NCBI GenBank assembly: GCA_030634425.1
Contig: DAOWAU010000058.1
Location: 1-5,177 of the forward strand
DNA length: 5,177 nucleotides
Direction of reading: 5' to 3'
Source: Dehalococcoidia bacterium
GTDB taxonomy: Bacteria; Chloroflexota; Dehalococcoidia; Dehalococcoidales; E44-bin46
Shown here: positions 1 to 5,063 of the stretch, one piece after another
How positions within the stretch are numbered: position 1 is the stretch's first letter
Layout: every line of letters starts with the position of its first letter
The notes under the pieces: generated by a model
Databases searched by the model: none
Told to the model about the DNA's origin: nothing
What the model saw: only the letters and a program-made list of their open reading frames with translations
Program-made: the position numbers and the translations under genes

Positions 1-636
1 ACCCACGCCGGCATCACCAATAATCACCGGGTTATTCTTGGTGCGCCGGGTGAGTATCTGCATCACTCGCTTAATCTCATCATCTCGACCGATAACCGGG
101 TCCAGCTTACCCTTACGAGCAAGCTCGGTCAGGTCACGAGTATACTTCTCCAGGGAGCGATATTTGCTCTCGGCATGTTCATCAGTCACCCGGTGCCCGC
201 CACGAAGCTTCTGAAGGGCAGAATACACCTTCTCCTGGTCAATGCCAGAGCCCTTAAGGATTCTGGCTGCCTCACCCTTCTCCTCCCCCACCATGGCAAT
301 GAAAAGATGCTCGGTGCCAACAAACTCATCCTTGAGCCTCTCAGCTTCCTTACCAGCCCTTTCTACCAGTTGGGCAACGTGTGGCGTAGCATAAATCTGC
401 CCTGTCTCATAAGCAACGCTAGGGGTTCCCTCTAAAGCAGCCTCAACCTGCCTCTTCGCTGCCTCAATATCAACCCCAAGCTCGGTCAAGATATCACCAA
501 CCAGCCCCTTCTCCTGCTGGAGCAGTGCCAGCAAGATGTGCTCTACATCCCATTGATTGTGGTGATACCGACGAACCAACTCTTGGGAAGAAGCCAACGC
601 CTCCTGTGCCTGCTCGGTAAATCTCCCCTGCTTCAT
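1..636 (-). CDS. clpB: ClpB-type ATP-dependent disaggregase, N-terminal part (cut by window edge)
   Basis: ClpB is a cytoplasmic hexameric AAA+ chaperone that threads aggregated proteins through its pore, working with DnaK. Seen: 212 codons read leftward from the ATG at 636-634. Residues 1-145 are a Clp N-terminal double repeat, with the two related helices VEHILLALL (31-39) and GTEHLFIAM (107-115). A linker follows, then the start of the first AAA+ domain: [20 protein letters not shown] (164-183), [11 protein letters not shown] (197-207) and the beginning of Walker A, GDAGVG (207-212), where the window ends. The phrase YTRDLTELA before KLDPVIGRD favours ClpB over ClpC. The middle domain and second AAA+ domain would lie to the left, so the call rests on the N-terminal third. 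A GGAGG at 652-648 lies 11 bases before the ATG, inside the end of the upstream regulator frame. That frame stops 3 bases before this start and is in the same reading frame, which suggests co-transcription and perhaps translational coupling. Confidence 0.93.
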   Translation of the reverse strand, partial: MKQGRFTEQAQEALASSQELVRRYHHNQWDVEHILLALLQQEKGLVGDILTELGVDIEAAKRQVEAALEGTPSVAYETGQIYATPHVAQLVERAGKEAERLKDEFVGTEHLFIAMVGEEKGEAARILKGSGIDQEKVYSALQKLRGGHRVTDEHAESKYRSLEKYTRDLTELARKGKLDPVIGRDDEIKRVMQILTRRTKNNPVIIGDAGVG

Positions 637-639
637 TGA

Positions 640-933
640 TTACTCATCCTCCCTCAATCTCCCCAGCTCCGACTCCAACTTCTTCACCCGGCGCAGCAAC
701 TCTGCCATATGCTGCCTCATGCACAAAATAACCTCAGCCCCGGTCGGGCTGACCCCGAGGTCATCCATCAAGGCCTTCAGCCGACGAAGCTGGTCTATGT
801 CTCTCCTGGAATAGAGACGGATACTACCCTGCGACCGAGATGGCTCTATTATCCCTTTTTTCTCATAGTAGCGCAGGGTACCGGTAAAAGCAAGAGTAAA
901 AAGTAATGCTTTGCCTTGAGTTAAGTCGCTCTC
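640..933 (-). pseudogene. hspR: HspR-like MerR-family regulator, lacking a start codon and the normal N-terminus
   Basis: HspR is a MerR-family repressor that binds inverted repeats (HAIR) upstream of dnaK and clpB operons. Seen: from 879 leftward to the TAA at 642-640 the frame encodes 79 residues starting TLRYYEKKGIIEPSRSQG, then IRLYSRRDIDQLRRL, DDLGVSPTGAEVIL and a basic, coiled-coil-like tail ending LRREDE-like (RLREDE). This matches the second half of a MerR DNA-binding domain plus the HspR-type DLGV and GAEVIL segment. The frame stays open upstream only to a TGA at 936-934. That stretch (933-880) has no ATG, GTG or TTG and does not resemble the usual IS-AA-L-GVHP helix-turn-helix, apart from a vague FTLAFTG. 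The first in-frame ATG (768-766) would discard the whole DNA-binding region. Either a small deletion removed the 5' end, there is a sequence error, or a non-standard start is used. The rest is intact, so any loss looks recent. It directly precedes clpB, as hspR often does. Confidence 0.72.
915..921. promoter_or_regulatory. HAIR-like half-site CTTGAGT
   Basis: CTTGAGT here equals one arm of the known HspR operator (CTTGAGT, seven bases, ACTCAAG). The second arm is not present at the expected spacing: positions 929-935 read ctctctc. It lies about 36 bases upstream (minus strand) of the recognisable part of the regulator frame and overlaps the -35 of a rightward promoter. It may be a remnant or a chance heptamer. 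Confidence 0.3.
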
Positions 934-944
934 TCAGCTATAAT
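916..944 (+). promoter_or_regulatory. Candidate upstream promoter for pyrG (P1)
   Basis: TTGAGT at 916-921 and a perfect TATAAT at 939-944 are separated by exactly 17 bases, which fits a primary sigma factor promoter. The -35 matches consensus at 4 of 6 bases. Transcription would begin near 951 and give a leader of about 150 bases before pyrG. The -35 coincides with the HAIR-like half-site, so an HspR-type repressor could in principle occlude it. Confidence 0.45.
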
Positions 945-958
945 CCACAGTCGCTTCT

Positions 959-985
959 CTTATAATAAGGGCTAATACTTGACAA
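959..985 (-). promoter_or_regulatory. Candidate leftward promoter for the hspR-clpB unit
   Basis: On the minus strand TTGTCA (985-980) is followed after 15 bases by TATAAG (964-959), each one mismatch from consensus. The spacer is shorter than ideal. Transcription would start near 952 and run into the regulator frame and clpB. The -35 lies on the same bases as that of the rightward promoter P2, because CTTGACAAG is nearly its own reverse complement. Confidence 0.4.
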
Positions 986-1008
986 GCGGCGCCTAACCTG
1001 CTTATATT
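979..1008 (+). promoter_or_regulatory. Candidate main promoter for pyrG (P2)
   Basis: A perfect -35 TTGACA (979-984) and a -10 TATATT (1003-1008, one mismatch) are 18 bases apart. Transcription would start near 1015, leaving a leader of about 87 bases before the pyrG ATG. The leader contains a weak stem, CAACTT (1021-1026) with AAGTTG (1048-1053). I see no convincing terminator in it and no G-run at the predicted start like the one used for CTP sensing at Bacillus pyrG. Confidence 0.6.
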
Positions 1009-1101
1009 TAAGTTAGAGAACAACTTTCCCCTACCCTTTTAGATAAGAAGTTGCTTTATTGAACCTTAGCCGATTCCAAAAAACCTGTGTGATTCTCCCC
1101 G

Positions 1102-2742
1102 ATGACAAAGTATATCTTTATTACTGGTGGTGTTGTTAGTTCAGTAGGAAAGGGCATCGCTGTCGCTTCTATTGGTACTCTCCTCAAGAGCCGTAAAATC
1201 ACCGTGTCGGTTCAGAAGCTTGACCCCTATCTCAATGTTGACCCGGGAACGATGTCACCCTACCAGCACGGCGAGGTATTTGTCACTCAAGACGGTGCCG
1301 AGACCGACCTTGATCTGGGCAACTACGAGCGTTTCATTGATGTCGAACTTACCGCCGAGTCCAATGTGACCTCGGGGCAAATCTACAGCGCCGTTATTGC
1401 CAAGGAGAGACGGGGTGATTTCCTCGGTGGCACCATCCAGGTAGTGCCTCATGTTACCACCGAGATAAAGAAGCAGTTTAAAAAATTAGCCGAGAAATCA
1501 AAGGCAGAGGTAGTTATTATAGAAGTAGGCGGCACAGTAGGCGATATTGAGGGGCAGCCCTTTCTGGAAGCTATCAGGCAAATGCGGAAGGATGTGGGGC
1601 GGGATAATATGCTCTATGTCCATGTTACCCTCCTCCCTTACCTCAGTTCCACCCAAGAGCTAAAGACCAAGCCCACTCAGCATAGTGTCAACGAACTGCG
1701 CCGCATTGGTATCCAGCCCGATATTATCATCTGCCGCAGTGACTATCCCATGTCAGAAGGACTCAGGGACAAGATATCCCTGTTCTGCGACGTTGATCGG
1801 GAGGCTGTCATCCCCCTGCCTACAGTAGACACTATCTATGAGGTACCACTAATGCTAGAGGAGGAAGGGCTGGGGCAACTGGTTATGGGTAAGCTTGGTC
1901 TCAGAGCCCGCAAGCCAGATTTAAGCCAGTGGCAGGAATTGGCCAGCCGAATTAAGGAGCCCCTGGAGCCGGTTAACATTGCTCTGGTGGGCAAATATGT
2001 TGAATTACAGGATGCCTACTTCTCAGTTCGCGAGGCACTATCTCATGCTGCCCTCTACCATAATAGATGCCTTAACCTACTCTGGGTTAAATCTGAGGAC
2101 CTGGAAAAGGATAGCACCGACACCCTACTTCGCTCAGCCCAGGGTATTATAATTCCCGGCGGCTTTGGCGTCAGGGGTATTGAGGGTACGGTCAAAGCAG
2201 CCAGCTATGCCCGAAATAATGAAATCCCCTACCTGGGGCTGTGCCTGGGGATGCAGGTTATGGTAATCGAGTTCGCCCGTTACGTCGTAGGCTCAAACGA
2301 GCCCAACTCTACCGAGTTTGATGCTTCCACCTCTTACCCCGTCATCGACCTCCTCCCCGAGCAGAAGAAGATAAAAGCCAAAGGGGGCACTATGCGCCTG
2401 GGCAACTATCCCTGCCAATTGGTAGATGGCAGCCATGCTGCTAATGCCTATAAGGAGAGCCTGGTCCAGGAGCGCCACAGACACCGCTACGAATTTAATA
2501 ATGAATTCCGCACTCTCCTCCAAGAGGCAGGCATGGTTTATAGCGGACTGTCTCCTGACGACAAATTGGTAGAGGTCTGTGAGCTAGCCAATCACCCGTG
2601 GATGGTGAGTTGTCAGTTCCACCCTGAATTTAACTCCCGACCCAGCCGCCCCCACCCACTGTTCCGCGATTTTATCGGTGCGGCTAAGGATATACTACGG
2701 GAGGGAGCTCAACCCTCGCTGCCCCTTCCCCCCAATTCATAA
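1102..2742 (+). CDS. pyrG: CTP synthase (glutamine-hydrolysing)
   Basis: PyrG makes CTP from UTP, ATP and glutamine, the last step of de novo pyrimidine nucleotide synthesis, as a cytoplasmic tetramer. Seen: 546 residues, the family's normal length. The amidoligase domain (about 1-268) opens [18 protein letters not shown] with the P-loop-like SVGKG (14-18), then has [11 protein letters not shown] (39-49), [16 protein letters not shown] (63-78, with the Mg-binding Asp near 71) and [11 protein letters not shown] (141-151). The glutamine amidotransferase domain (about 290-535) has IPGGFGVRG (351-359), the nucleophile Cys381 in GLCLGMQ, and His507 with Glu509 in QFHPEF. All catalytic residues are present, so the enzyme should be active. 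The start is fixed by the conserved N-terminus, yet the bases before it (ctgtgtgattctccccg) show no Shine-Dalgarno, unlike its neighbours. Two candidate promoters lie upstream. The next gene begins 72 bases downstream, so it could be read in the same transcript. Confidence 0.98.
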   Translation: MTKYIFITGGVVSSVGKGIAVASIGTLLKSRKITVSVQKLDPYLNVDPGTMSPYQHGEVFVTQDGAETDLDLGNYERFIDVELTAESNVTSGQIYSAVIAKERRGDFLGGTIQVVPHVTTEIKKQFKKLAEKSKAEVVIIEVGGTVGDIEGQPFLEAIRQMRKDVGRDNMLYVHVTLLPYLSSTQELKTKPTQHSVNELRRIGIQPDIIICRSDYPMSEGLRDKISLFCDVDREAVIPLPTVDTIYEVPLMLEEEGLGQLVMGKLGLRARKPDLSQWQELASRIKEPLEPVNIALVGKYVELQDAYFSVREALSHAALYHNRCLNLLWVKSEDLEKDSTDTLLRSAQGIIIPGGFGVRGIEGTVKAASYARNNEIPYLGLCLGMQVMVIEFARYVVGSNEPNSTEFDASTSYPVIDLLPEQKKIKAKGGTMRLGNYPCQLVDGSHAANAYKESLVQERHRHRYEFNNEFRTLLQEAGMVYSGLSPDDKLVEVCELANHPWMVSCQFHPEFNSRPSRPHPLFRDFIGAAKDILREGAQPSLPLPPNS

Positions 2743-2759
2743 TGGGCCAGAGGTTTTTT
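2714..2759 (+). terminator. Weak candidate terminator or attenuator at the end of pyrG
   Basis: An interrupted stem can be drawn: CCT (2714-2716), CTG (2719-2721) and CCC (2723-2725) pair with GGG (2744-2746), CAG (2748-2750) and AGG (2751-2753). A TTTTTT run follows at 2754-2759. The stem has a two-base bulge, a C-C mismatch and an 18-base loop, and its left arm is inside the pyrG coding sequence. At best it would terminate partially between pyrG and the aldolase gene. Confidence 0.25.
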
Positions 2760-2814
2760 ATTAATTAAAGGCCAAAACAATAATTATAGATAATCAAACT
2801 TAGAGGAGAGCCAA

Positions 2815-3462
2815 ATGCGCCTTTTCTTAGACACAGCCAATATTGACCAAATAAAAGAAGCGGCTAAACTGGGCATCATCAGCGGGGTTACCACTAACCC
2901 CTCCCTGATGTCCAAGGAGGTACCGGCAGACTATGAAGCTGCCGTCAAGGAAATTTGCTCCATTATCCCGGGGCCGGTTTCGGCCGAGGTGCTGGTAGAG
3001 AAGGCTGAAGCCATGATTGAGCAAGCCCGAAACATCTCCACCTGGGCACCCAATGTGGTGATTAAAATCCCGGCTACCGCCGCCGGGCTGGAGGCGACCT
3101 CGGCCCTGGCGAAAGCCAAGGTAAAGGTAAACTTCACCCTGTGCTTCTCACCAAACCAAGCCCTGCTGGGAGCACTGGCTGGCGCCGCCTATGTTAGCCC
3201 CTTCGTGGGCAGGCTGGATGACATCGGCCACAACGGCATGGAGGTAGTCGAAGACATTGTTGATATGTTCGAATACTATGAGCTTCCCACCCAGGTGATT
3301 GCTGCCAGCCTCCGTCACCCCCAGCACTGTATGGCAGCAGCCAAGGCAGGGGCTCATATTGCCACTGTTCCCTATAATGTGCTGATGCAGATGATACGCC
3401 ACCCGCTTACTGATATCGGCGTTGCCCGCTTTCTTAGCGACTGGAAACGCATGTCACCGTAG
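2815..3462 (+). CDS. fsa: Transaldolase / fructose-6-phosphate aldolase family protein (TalC/FSA type)
   Basis: This is a class I aldolase of the small transaldolase family. It either moves a dihydroxyacetone unit between sugar phosphates (non-oxidative pentose phosphate pathway) or cleaves fructose 6-phosphate to dihydroxyacetone and glyceraldehyde 3-phosphate. Seen: 215 residues, typical of the short TalC/FSA group. The N-terminus MRLFLDTANIDQI carries Asp6, followed by GVTTNPSL (24-31). The Schiff-base lysine is Lys84 in VVIKIPATAAGL, followed by NFTLCFSPNQALLGALAGA (106-124), VSPFVGRLDDIG (127-138) and a C-terminal IATVPYNVL (182-190). All active-site elements are present. Sequence alone does not decide between aldolase and transaldolase, because some members named FSA are really transaldolases. 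The start is supported by GAGGAG at 2803-2808, six bases before the ATG. Rho follows after 15 bases, so the two are almost surely co-transcribed. Confidence 0.94.
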   Translation: MRLFLDTANIDQIKEAAKLGIISGVTTNPSLMSKEVPADYEAAVKEICSIIPGPVSAEVLVEKAEAMIEQARNISTWAPNVVIKIPATAAGLEATSALAKAKVKVNFTLCFSPNQALLGALAGAAYVSPFVGRLDDIGHNGMEVVEDIVDMFEYYELPTQVIAASLRHPQHCMAAAKAGAHIATVPYNVLMQMIRHPLTDIGVARFLSDWKRMSP

Positions 3463-3470
3463 AGAGGAGG

Positions 3471-3490
3471 TTGCCCAATGTTGCCCAATA
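3471..3490 (+). repeat. Tandem 10-base repeat at the rho start (TTGCCCAATG / TTGCCCAATA)
   Basis: TTGCCCAAT occurs at 3471-3479 and again at 3481-3489, directly adjacent, spanning the first rho start codon (3478-3480). A short duplication may have created the extra upstream ATG, since the family-like N-terminus begins at the next ATG (3508). Both ATGs are in frame, so the protein could start at either. Confidence 0.6.
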
Positions 3491-4770
3491 AAAAGGAAGG
3501 TTACACCATGAATATCAGCGAATTAGAAAAGAAGAGCAAAGACGAGCTGATTGAGCTGGCCAAGGAAAATGGCATCTCCAACCCCACCAGCCTAAAGAAG
3601 CAAGACATCATCATGCGCCTGCTCCAGGAACACGCCAAGCAACAGGGCTACGCCTTCTGCAGCGGTATCCTAGAGATTATGAGCGACGGCTATGGCTTCC
3701 TGAGACAGGGCACCCTATTGCCCAGCTCGGAAGATATCTATGTCTCCCAGTCCCAGATCCGCCGCTTCGGCCTGCGCACCGGTGACATGGTTGCCGGTCA
3801 GGGGAGAAAACCCAAGAGCGGCGAGAAGTACCACAGCCTGCTCCGGGTAGAGACAGTCAATGACTTCGATCCTGAGCTAGCCAAATCCAGACCCCGCTTC
3901 GGCTCACTTACCCCCACCTTCCCCGACAAGCTGATCGACCTGGAGAACTCAGTCAAGGAGATGTCCACCCGACTAGTGAACCTCATCACCCCTATCGGTC
4001 GGGGGCAACGGGGCCTGATTGTATCACCGCCCAAGGCCGGTAAGACCATGCTGCTCAAATCCATAGCCAATGCCACCTCGGCCAACTATAACGATATTCA
4101 CCTTATGGTGTGCCTCATTGGTGAGCGGCCGGAGGAGGTTACCGATATGAAGCGCTCGGTCAAAGGCGATGTGATAAGCGCCACCTTTGACGAGCCGGTA
4201 GAGACTCACACCCGTGTCGCTGAGCTGGCGCTGGAGAGAGCGAAACGACTGGTGGAAAGCGGCAGGGATGTGTTCATCCTCCTTGATGGCATTACCCGCC
4301 TCACCCGGTCATATAATCTGTCTACGCCTCCCAGCGGTCGCACCCTATCCGGCGGTCTTGACCCCGCTGCTCTCTATCCGCCCAAACACTTCTTTGGCGC
4401 TGCCCGCAATACGGCTGAGGGTGGTAGCCTGACCATCATCGCCACCTGCCTTATTGATACCGGCAGCCGCATGGATGACCTCATCTATGAGGAGTTCAAG
4501 GGGACGGGCAATATGGAGCTCCACCTTGACCGCCGACTGTCGGAACGCCGCATCTTCCCCGCCATAGATATCCAGCGCAGCAGCACCAGGCGAGAGGAGC
4601 TGCTCCTGGGCGAAGAGACGATAGAGAAAATCTGGCTGCTACGGCGCATGGTGTCTATGATTTCCGCCGACTCGGTCAACTTTGCTGAAACCACACAACG
4701 AGTCATCGAGCGCTTGAAGAAGACCAAAGACAATGCTGAATTCCTCGCTTCCCTGAATAAGGAGGCGTGA
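3478..4770 (+). CDS. rho: Transcription termination factor Rho
   Basis: Rho is a hexameric RNA-dependent ATPase that binds nascent RNA and releases RNA polymerase. Seen: 430 residues from the first ATG, or 420 from a second ATG at 3508 (E. coli Rho has 419). The N-terminal helical domain is followed by the RNA-binding OB fold with DGYGFLR (70-76) and IYVSQSQIRRFGLRTGD (87-103). The ATPase core has Walker A PPKAGKT (184-190, Lys189), the catalytic Glu216 in GERPEEV, Walker B LLDGITR with Asp270, the Q-loop PPSGRTLSGG (284-293), the R-loop TGSRMDD, FKGTGNMELHL (340-350) and the arginine finger near Arg371. There is no large N-terminal insertion of the kind found in actinobacterial Rho. Both starts have good ribosome binding sites: AGGAGG 3465-3470 and GGAAGG 3495-3500, each with a 7-base gap. 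The second start matches the family N-terminus (MNISELEKK). Asp210 and Ser266 of E. coli are glycines here (Gly215, Gly271). No rpmE follows. Confidence 0.98.
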   Translation: MLPNKKEGYTMNISELEKKSKDELIELAKENGISNPTSLKKQDIIMRLLQEHAKQQGYAFCSGILEIMSDGYGFLRQGTLLPSSEDIYVSQSQIRRFGLRTGDMVAGQGRKPKSGEKYHSLLRVETVNDFDPELAKSRPRFGSLTPTFPDKLIDLENSVKEMSTRLVNLITPIGRGQRGLIVSPPKAGKTMLLKSIANATSANYNDIHLMVCLIGERPEEVTDMKRSVKGDVISATFDEPVETHTRVAELALERAKRLVESGRDVFILLDGITRLTRSYNLSTPPSGRTLSGGLDPAALYPPKHFFGAARNTAEGGSLTIIATCLIDTGSRMDDLIYEEFKGTGNMELHLDRRLSERRIFPAIDIQRSSTRREELLLGEETIEKIWLLRRMVSMISADSVNFAETTQRVIERLKKTKDNAEFLASLNKEA

Positions 4771-4774
4771 TTTT

Positions 4775-4805
4775 AAAGGTTTTGCCTATTGACAAACCCT
4801 TTTTT
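4775..4805 (+). terminator. Intrinsic terminator after rho
   Basis: AAAGGTTTTG (4775-4784) pairs with CAAACCCTTT (4793-4802), giving ten positions with one T-C mismatch and an eight-base loop. The T run at 4800-4805 continues past the stem. It lies five bases after the rho stop codon and probably ends the pyrG-fsa-rho transcript. The stem is only moderately strong and the free T-tract is short, so some read-through is likely. Confidence 0.55.
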
Positions 4806-4815
4806 GTGGTATAGT
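4789..4815 (+). promoter_or_regulatory. Candidate promoter overlapping the rho terminator
   Basis: TTGACA (4789-4794, perfect) and TATAGT (4810-4815, one mismatch) are 15 bases apart. The -35 sits in the loop and right arm of the terminator hairpin, and the T-run forms the spacer. It would drive the 29-codon frame and the secreted protein gene, starting near 4822. Confidence 0.45.
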
Positions 4816-4826
4816 GTAACAAATAC

Positions 4827-4853
4827 TTGACAAGGTATGTTATTATATTTAAT
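4827..4853 (+). promoter_or_regulatory. Second candidate promoter in tandem
   Basis: A perfect TTGACA (4827-4832) is followed after 15 bases by TTTAAT (4848-4853, one mismatch), or after 17 bases by the poorer TAATAG. Its -35 context AATACTTGACAAG is identical over 13 bases to that of the pyrG promoter P2. Transcription would start near 4860, shortly before the ribosome binding site at 4888-4894. Confidence 0.4.
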
Positions 4854-4900
4854 AGAGTGTTATTCTTAATGGATAACGCTATTTGAAAGGAGGTGGTGCT

Positions 4901-4990
4901 ATGCCAACAGCCCGGCGGGTATGGAGCCCAAAGGGGAAGATTAATATGAATTCACCGAAAAAAATAAGAACCAACCTTGTCTCCAGATGA
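4901..4990 (+). CDS. Possible 29-residue basic peptide in the leader of the secreted protein gene
   Basis: I do not recognise this frame. Seen: an ATG at 4901 preceded by a near-perfect Shine-Dalgarno, AAAGGAGGT (4886-4894), six bases away, which is the best ribosome binding site in the window. The peptide begins MPTARRVWSPKGK, contains PKKIR, ends LVSR, and carries many lysines and arginines with no acidic residue. It has no membrane segment or signal peptide. The frame stays open beyond its TGA (4988-4990) to a TAA at 5042-5044 that touches the ribosome binding site of the next gene. It could be a leader peptide, a small basic protein, or the remnant of a gene split by a stop. Its short length and lack of known relatives keep confidence low, but the ribosome binding site argues that ribosomes do load here. 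Confidence 0.4.
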   Translation: MPTARRVWSPKGKINMNSPKKIRTNLVSR

Positions 4991-5035
4991 AGAGGGGGCT
5001 TGAGGTTCCTTGTTCAATTTATGGAGATAAGAATA

Positions 5036-5052
5036 TATCCTTAAGGAGGATA
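5036..5052 (+). promoter_or_regulatory. Ribosome binding site inside a small hairpin
   Basis: AAGGAGG (5043-5049) is the only Shine-Dalgarno for the gene starting at 5064, with a longish gap of 14 bases. TATCCT (5036-5041) is exactly complementary to AGGATA (5047-5052), leaving TAAGG as a five-base loop, so the Shine-Dalgarno can fold into its own stem. The stem is short and AU-rich. Confidence 0.4.
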
Positions 5053-5063
5053 AATAAAAGTCG

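Noticed and set aside
1..18. Unusual first Walker A of ClpB (GDAGVG rather than the commoner GEPGVG)
   Set aside because: The glycines of the motif are kept, the window ends before the Lys-Thr, and GDAGVGKT is a tolerated variant as far as I recall. Nothing can be concluded.
175..435. Open frame of 86 codons on the plus strand
   Set aside because: It lies entirely antisense to clear clpB coding sequence, has no ribosome binding site and encodes nothing recognisable.
709..906. Open frame of 65 codons on the plus strand
   Set aside because: It is antisense to the MerR/HspR frame, whose protein sequence is plainly recognisable on the other strand.
887..912. Inverted repeat AAAGCA/TGCTTT near the broken hspR start
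   Set aside because: A six-base arm with a 14-base loop is easily found by chance, and there is no target duplication or other sign of an insertion.
1021..1053. Stem CAACTT/AAGTTG in the pyrG leader as an attenuator
   Set aside because: It has only six pairs with a 21-base loop and no T-run after it. It is too weak to call a terminator or riboswitch.
1172..1369. Overlapping out-of-frame open frame within pyrG, and similar frames on the opposite strand within pyrG, fsa and rho
   Set aside because: All are shadows of intact, recognised genes and have no motifs of their own.
2781..2794. Possible -10 (TATAGA or GATAAT) before fsa
   Set aside because: No acceptable -35 stands 15-19 bases upstream. 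The stretch is simply AT-rich.
4767..4814. 15-codon GTG frame overlapping the rho stop codon, preceded by AAGGAGG
   Set aside because: The Shine-Dalgarno-like bases are the last codons of rho and lie too close to the GTG. The frame runs through the terminator and encodes no recognisable peptide.
4895..4945. Riboswitch in the leader of the secreted protein
   Set aside because: Several short GC stems can be drawn (for example GGGT/GCCC near 4917-4929), but no conserved core of a riboswitch class I know is present.
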